Below are positions 6,065-8,024 of a stretch of DNA of 8,024 nucleotides, one piece after another. Position numbers and translations under genes: made by a program. A model generated the notes under the pieces. That model saw only the letters and a list, made by a program, of their open reading frames with translations. It was not told where the DNA came from and made no database searches. This DNA is from Myxococcales bacterium (lineage in GTDB: Bacteria; Myxococcota_A; Polyangia; Haliangiales; J016), in NCBI GenBank assembly GCA_014238595.1, contig JABAAV010000045.1, positions 3,544 through 11,567 on the forward strand, given 5' to 3'. How positions within the stretch are numbered: position 1 is the stretch's first letter; each line of letters starts with the position of its first letter.

Positions 6065-7101
6065 CAAAAATAGGATTAGTTGGCGCACCGCGCAGTGGAA
6101 AAACCACAGTCTTTGGGGCCATAACAGCAGCCACTGTAGACACCAAATACAAAGCAACTCAGGCGAATTTGAGCTCTGTCAAAGTACAGGATGATCGCAT
6201 TGATGCATTATCGCAGCTGTATTCTACAAAAAAGAAAACCTATGCCACGGTATCGTTTATGGATATTCCTGGAAGTACAAGTGGCAGTACTTTTGACCGC
6301 ACAACGTTAAATAATATGCGCAATGTCGATGCTTTATGCCAAGTGCTTCGCGCCTTTTCTTCTGATTCTCATGCACAATCACCTAATTTTTTGCAAGAAC
6401 TTTTAGATTTTGAAGCAGAAATAATCTTGGCTGATTTAGAATTAGTGGAACGACGTATCACAACCATAAAAAAGGAACGTGGTGATATCAGACATCTTGA
6501 ACTGCTTCAAAAATTATATGAAACATTGGAAAACAGTCATCCACTACGCATGTTATCCCTCAATGAATCGGAAAAAAAAGAATTGTCCTGCTATCAATTT
6601 CTATCAAGCAAGCCTGTATTACTAGTAATCAATGTCGATGAAGATGGCATTGCATCTCAATGTCCGAATGAGATTGCTGTTGAAGCAAAAAAACGAGGCT
6701 TAGGAACCATTGTCTTATCTGCTGAAATAGAAATGGATATCGCCCGAATGCCTCAAGACGATCAAAAAGAATTCCTCGAATCACTAGGACTTCTCAAATC
6801 GGCTAAAGATAGATTCATTCAAAGTGCTTTTGCCTTATTAGATCTAGTCTCAATGATAACAGCAGGCGAAGATGAATGTCGTGCATGGCCGATTCAACGC
6901 GACAGCAAAGCAGTCCATGCTGCGGGAAAAATCCATTCAGACATCGAGCGTGGATTTATTCGTGCCGAAGTCATTGCATGTCATGATTTGCTGGAACAAG
7001 GCAGTGAATCTAAATGTCGAACTTCAGGATTGCTTCGTGTTGAAGGCAAAAATTATCTCGTTCAAGATGGTGATGTCATTAATTTCCGTTTCAATGTATA
7101 A
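6061..7101 (+). CDS. Divergent YchF/OLA1-family P-loop NTPase (TGS/DUF933 C-terminus)
   Basis: This 346-residue P-loop protein is related to YchF/OLA1, ribosome-associated ATPases of the Obg group. The P-loop is GAPRSGKTT (8-16), G3 is DIPG (68-71), the nucleotide-specificity motif is NVDE (191-194), matching YchF-type NxxE, and SAE (220-222) fits G5. The coiled-helical insert has the family phrase LADLELVERR (123-132). The C-terminus has the TGS/DUF933 hallmark: AAGKIHSDIERGFIRAEVI (287-305), then RVEGKNYLVQDGDVINF (326-342). Canonical YchF has GLPNVGKST and a DIAGLVKGAS..GLGN switch region. Here these are changed to GAPRSGKTT and DIPGSTSGST, followed by LNNMRNVDAL. I take it as a paralog rather than the housekeeping copy. 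It overlaps the pseudouridine synthase gene by 4 nt, which hints at an RNA or ribosome role. The length is close to the usual 363. Confidence 0.85.
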   Translation: MTKIGLVGAPRSGKTTVFGAITAATVDTKYKATQANLSSVKVQDDRIDALSQLYSTKKKTYATVSFMDIPGSTSGSTFDRTTLNNMRNVDALCQVLRAFSSDSHAQSPNFLQELLDFEAEIILADLELVERRITTIKKERGDIRHLELLQKLYETLENSHPLRMLSLNESEKKELSCYQFLSSKPVLLVINVDEDGIASQCPNEIAVEAKKRGLGTIVLSAEIEMDIARMPQDDQKEFLESLGLLKSAKDRFIQSAFALLDLVSMITAGEDECRAWPIQRDSKAVHAAGKIHSDIERGFIRAEVIACHDLLEQGSESKCRTSGLLRVEGKNYLVQDGDVINFRFNV

Positions 7102-7118
7102 GACATCCAGTACCTTTT

Positions 7119-7124
7119 AAGGAG
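7119..7124 (+). promoter_or_regulatory. Strong Shine-Dalgarno site of the SCP2-domain gene
   Basis: AAGGAG lies 6 nt before ATG at 7131. It is the best ribosome binding site in the window and fixes the start. The 29-nt gap from the YchF-like stop suggests the SCP2 gene is in the same transcript but translated independently. Confidence 0.8.
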
Positions 7125-7130
7125 ATTCTT

Positions 7131-7739
7131 ATGTCCAATCCAAAACCACCTCTTGATATTATCCCTTCTGTTTTTTTTACAGAATGGTTGCCTGCTCATT
7201 TCAAACCCACACAATCGGATTCATTACGCATTAAACTGCAAGTCACACTTACTGGTGAATTAGGTGGAACATGGACACTCGATACAACAACCAATAACCT
7301 TGTTGTTACGCCACAAGCCTCTTCGGATGCAGATGTCTCCATCCAGCAATCCGTCATGGATTGGAGAGCATTATTCATTGGTGATAGTGACCCAGCGTTA
7401 CAATTACTGCCTCAAGAAAAATCCGTATTGGATCTTCTTTACATTAACATTAATGCATGTGAACTGCTCGATCAGATACAAGGTAATATCACAATTTATA
7501 TAACCTATTATAACGAAAGAACATGGAGTCTATCTGTTCTTCTCAAGACAGGATCGGACATTTCTGTTTCATTGGATTCTGAAACAGTCACCCAATTAAA
7601 AAATAAAACATTGACGCCTATGCAAGCTTATATGGATGGAATGATTAAAATCGATGGGGATATTGGATTTGCCATACAAACTGGAGCGATACTTGTTTCA
7701 CGATTAGCCGCTACGGGTATGTCGCTCAACTCACTATAG
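7131..7739 (+). CDS. SCP2 (sterol carrier protein 2-like) domain protein
   Basis: This 202-residue soluble protein has no signal peptide. The C-terminal part, about 100-195, ends in the SCP2 hallmark: a PMQAYMDGMIKIDGD stretch (163-177), then a hydrophobic helix. This resembles the Gxxx(I/V)xGD motif that closes the lipid tunnel of the SCP2 fold. The N-terminal part has strand-rich sequence with LTGELGGTW (40-48) and DADVSIQQSVMDWRALFIGD (66-85), which also reads like the first part of an SCP2-type fold. It may therefore contain one and a half to two copies. SCP2 domains bind sterols, fatty acids or phospholipids; some are carriers. Nearby lipid genes fit a lipid-handling role, but the ligand is unknown. 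It is probably cotranscribed with the YchF-like gene and convergent, after 10 nt, with the kinase gene. Confidence 0.75.
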   Translation: MSNPKPPLDIIPSVFFTEWLPAHFKPTQSDSLRIKLQVTLTGELGGTWTLDTTTNNLVVTPQASSDADVSIQQSVMDWRALFIGDSDPALQLLPQEKSVLDLLYININACELLDQIQGNITIYITYYNERTWSLSVLLKTGSDISVSLDSETVTQLKNKTLTPMQAYMDGMIKIDGDIGFAIQTGAILVSRLAATGMSLNSL

Positions 7740-7749
7740 CAAGTGGATG

Positions 7750-8024
7750 TTATGAATCACATTCAGCAATAGCAGCATCAATATCCGTAATCATGGCTGT
7801 CATGTCTTGATAACGATTGTCGACATTACGTGCCAATGCCTTTTCGACAATCGTACCAACATCATCAGAAATATCATGGCGATGTGCTGTCAAAGGTTTT
7901 GGATCCAATGTTGCCTTATCTGAAAGCAGTTTCATTAAATTATGTGCGTCATAAGGCAACGTCGAAGTTAACATTTCATATAAAATCATACCCGTTGCAT
8001 AAATATCCATACGTAAATCTGTGG
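7750..8024 (-). CDS. Ser/Thr protein kinase, C-terminal lobe (N-terminus off the right edge)
   Basis: The minus-strand frame is open from 8024 to the TAA at 7752-7750. It encodes TDLRMDIYATGMILYEML, then PYD, and the closing ALARNVDNRYQDM. These are subdomain IX (the DIYATG Asp) and subdomain XI (conserved Arg before Y/F) of Hanks-type bacterial Ser/Thr kinases. The activation loop, catalytic HRD/DFG region and ATP site lie outside the window. The protein stops soon after the kinase fold, with no membrane segment or C-terminal sensor domain, so any extra domain would be N-terminal. Met at 8010 within subdomain IX is not a plausible start. Confidence 0.85.
   Translation of the reverse strand, partial: TDLRMDIYATGMILYEMLTSTLPYDAHNLMKLLSDKATLDPKPLTAHRHDISDDVGTIVEKALARNVDNRYQDMTAMITDIDAAIAECDS

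Noticed and set aside
6872..7120. Plus-strand 82-residue frame inside the YchF-like gene
   Set aside because: It is an out-of-frame shadow of the conserved TGS/DUF933 region, with no motifs of its own.

Overview
This 8.0-kb window is an AT-rich, gene-dense bacterial segment. It holds seven complete or nearly complete protein genes plus one gene cut by each edge. No rRNA, tRNA, CRISPR array or insertion sequence was seen. The gene mix suggests a deltaproteobacterial-grade lineage such as Myxococcota or Bradymonadota, probably an AT-rich, uncultured-type member. The clues are a eukaryote-like Ser/Thr kinase, an SCP2 sterol-carrier protein, a YchF paralog, a small cysteine-patterned lipoprotein, and TPR arrays with a period of about 73 residues. 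This assignment is inference from gene types, not from a marker gene.

Layout. (1) Positions 1-2002, minus strand: a large protein with a SIR2_2-like N-terminal domain followed by a TPR array, its C-terminus off the left edge. The SIR2-like fold signature is clear, but the residues expected for NAD cleavage appear to be replaced. (2) Positions 2098-3865, plus strand: a tightly coupled three-gene operon with 4-nt ATGA overlaps. It encodes an integral-membrane CDP-alcohol phosphotransferase, a CTP-type nucleotidyltransferase and a small lipoprotein. The first two look like the activation and transfer steps for a phospho-alcohol headgroup. (3) Positions 3974-4873, minus strand: a delta-9-type fatty acid desaturase starting at GTG. 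Its apparent promoter is straddled by an inverted repeat, with further copies of the same TAGCA half-site nearby. (4) Positions 5051-7739, plus strand: an RluA/RluD-type pseudouridine synthase with an S4 domain, a divergent YchF-family P-loop NTPase overlapping it by 4 nt, and an SCP2-domain protein with a strong Shine-Dalgarno site. (5) Positions 7750-8024, minus strand: the C-terminal lobe of a Ser/Thr protein kinase, convergent with the SCP2 gene and only 10 nt from it.

A lipid theme links several genes (phospholipid headgroup transfer, acyl desaturation, sterol/lipid carrier), and an RNA/ribosome theme links the pseudouridine synthase and YchF paralog. No shared regulation can be shown. 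The two most unusual items are the apparent pseudo-SIR2-TPR protein and the half-site cluster in the desaturase promoter. All intergenic gaps are under 180 bp.
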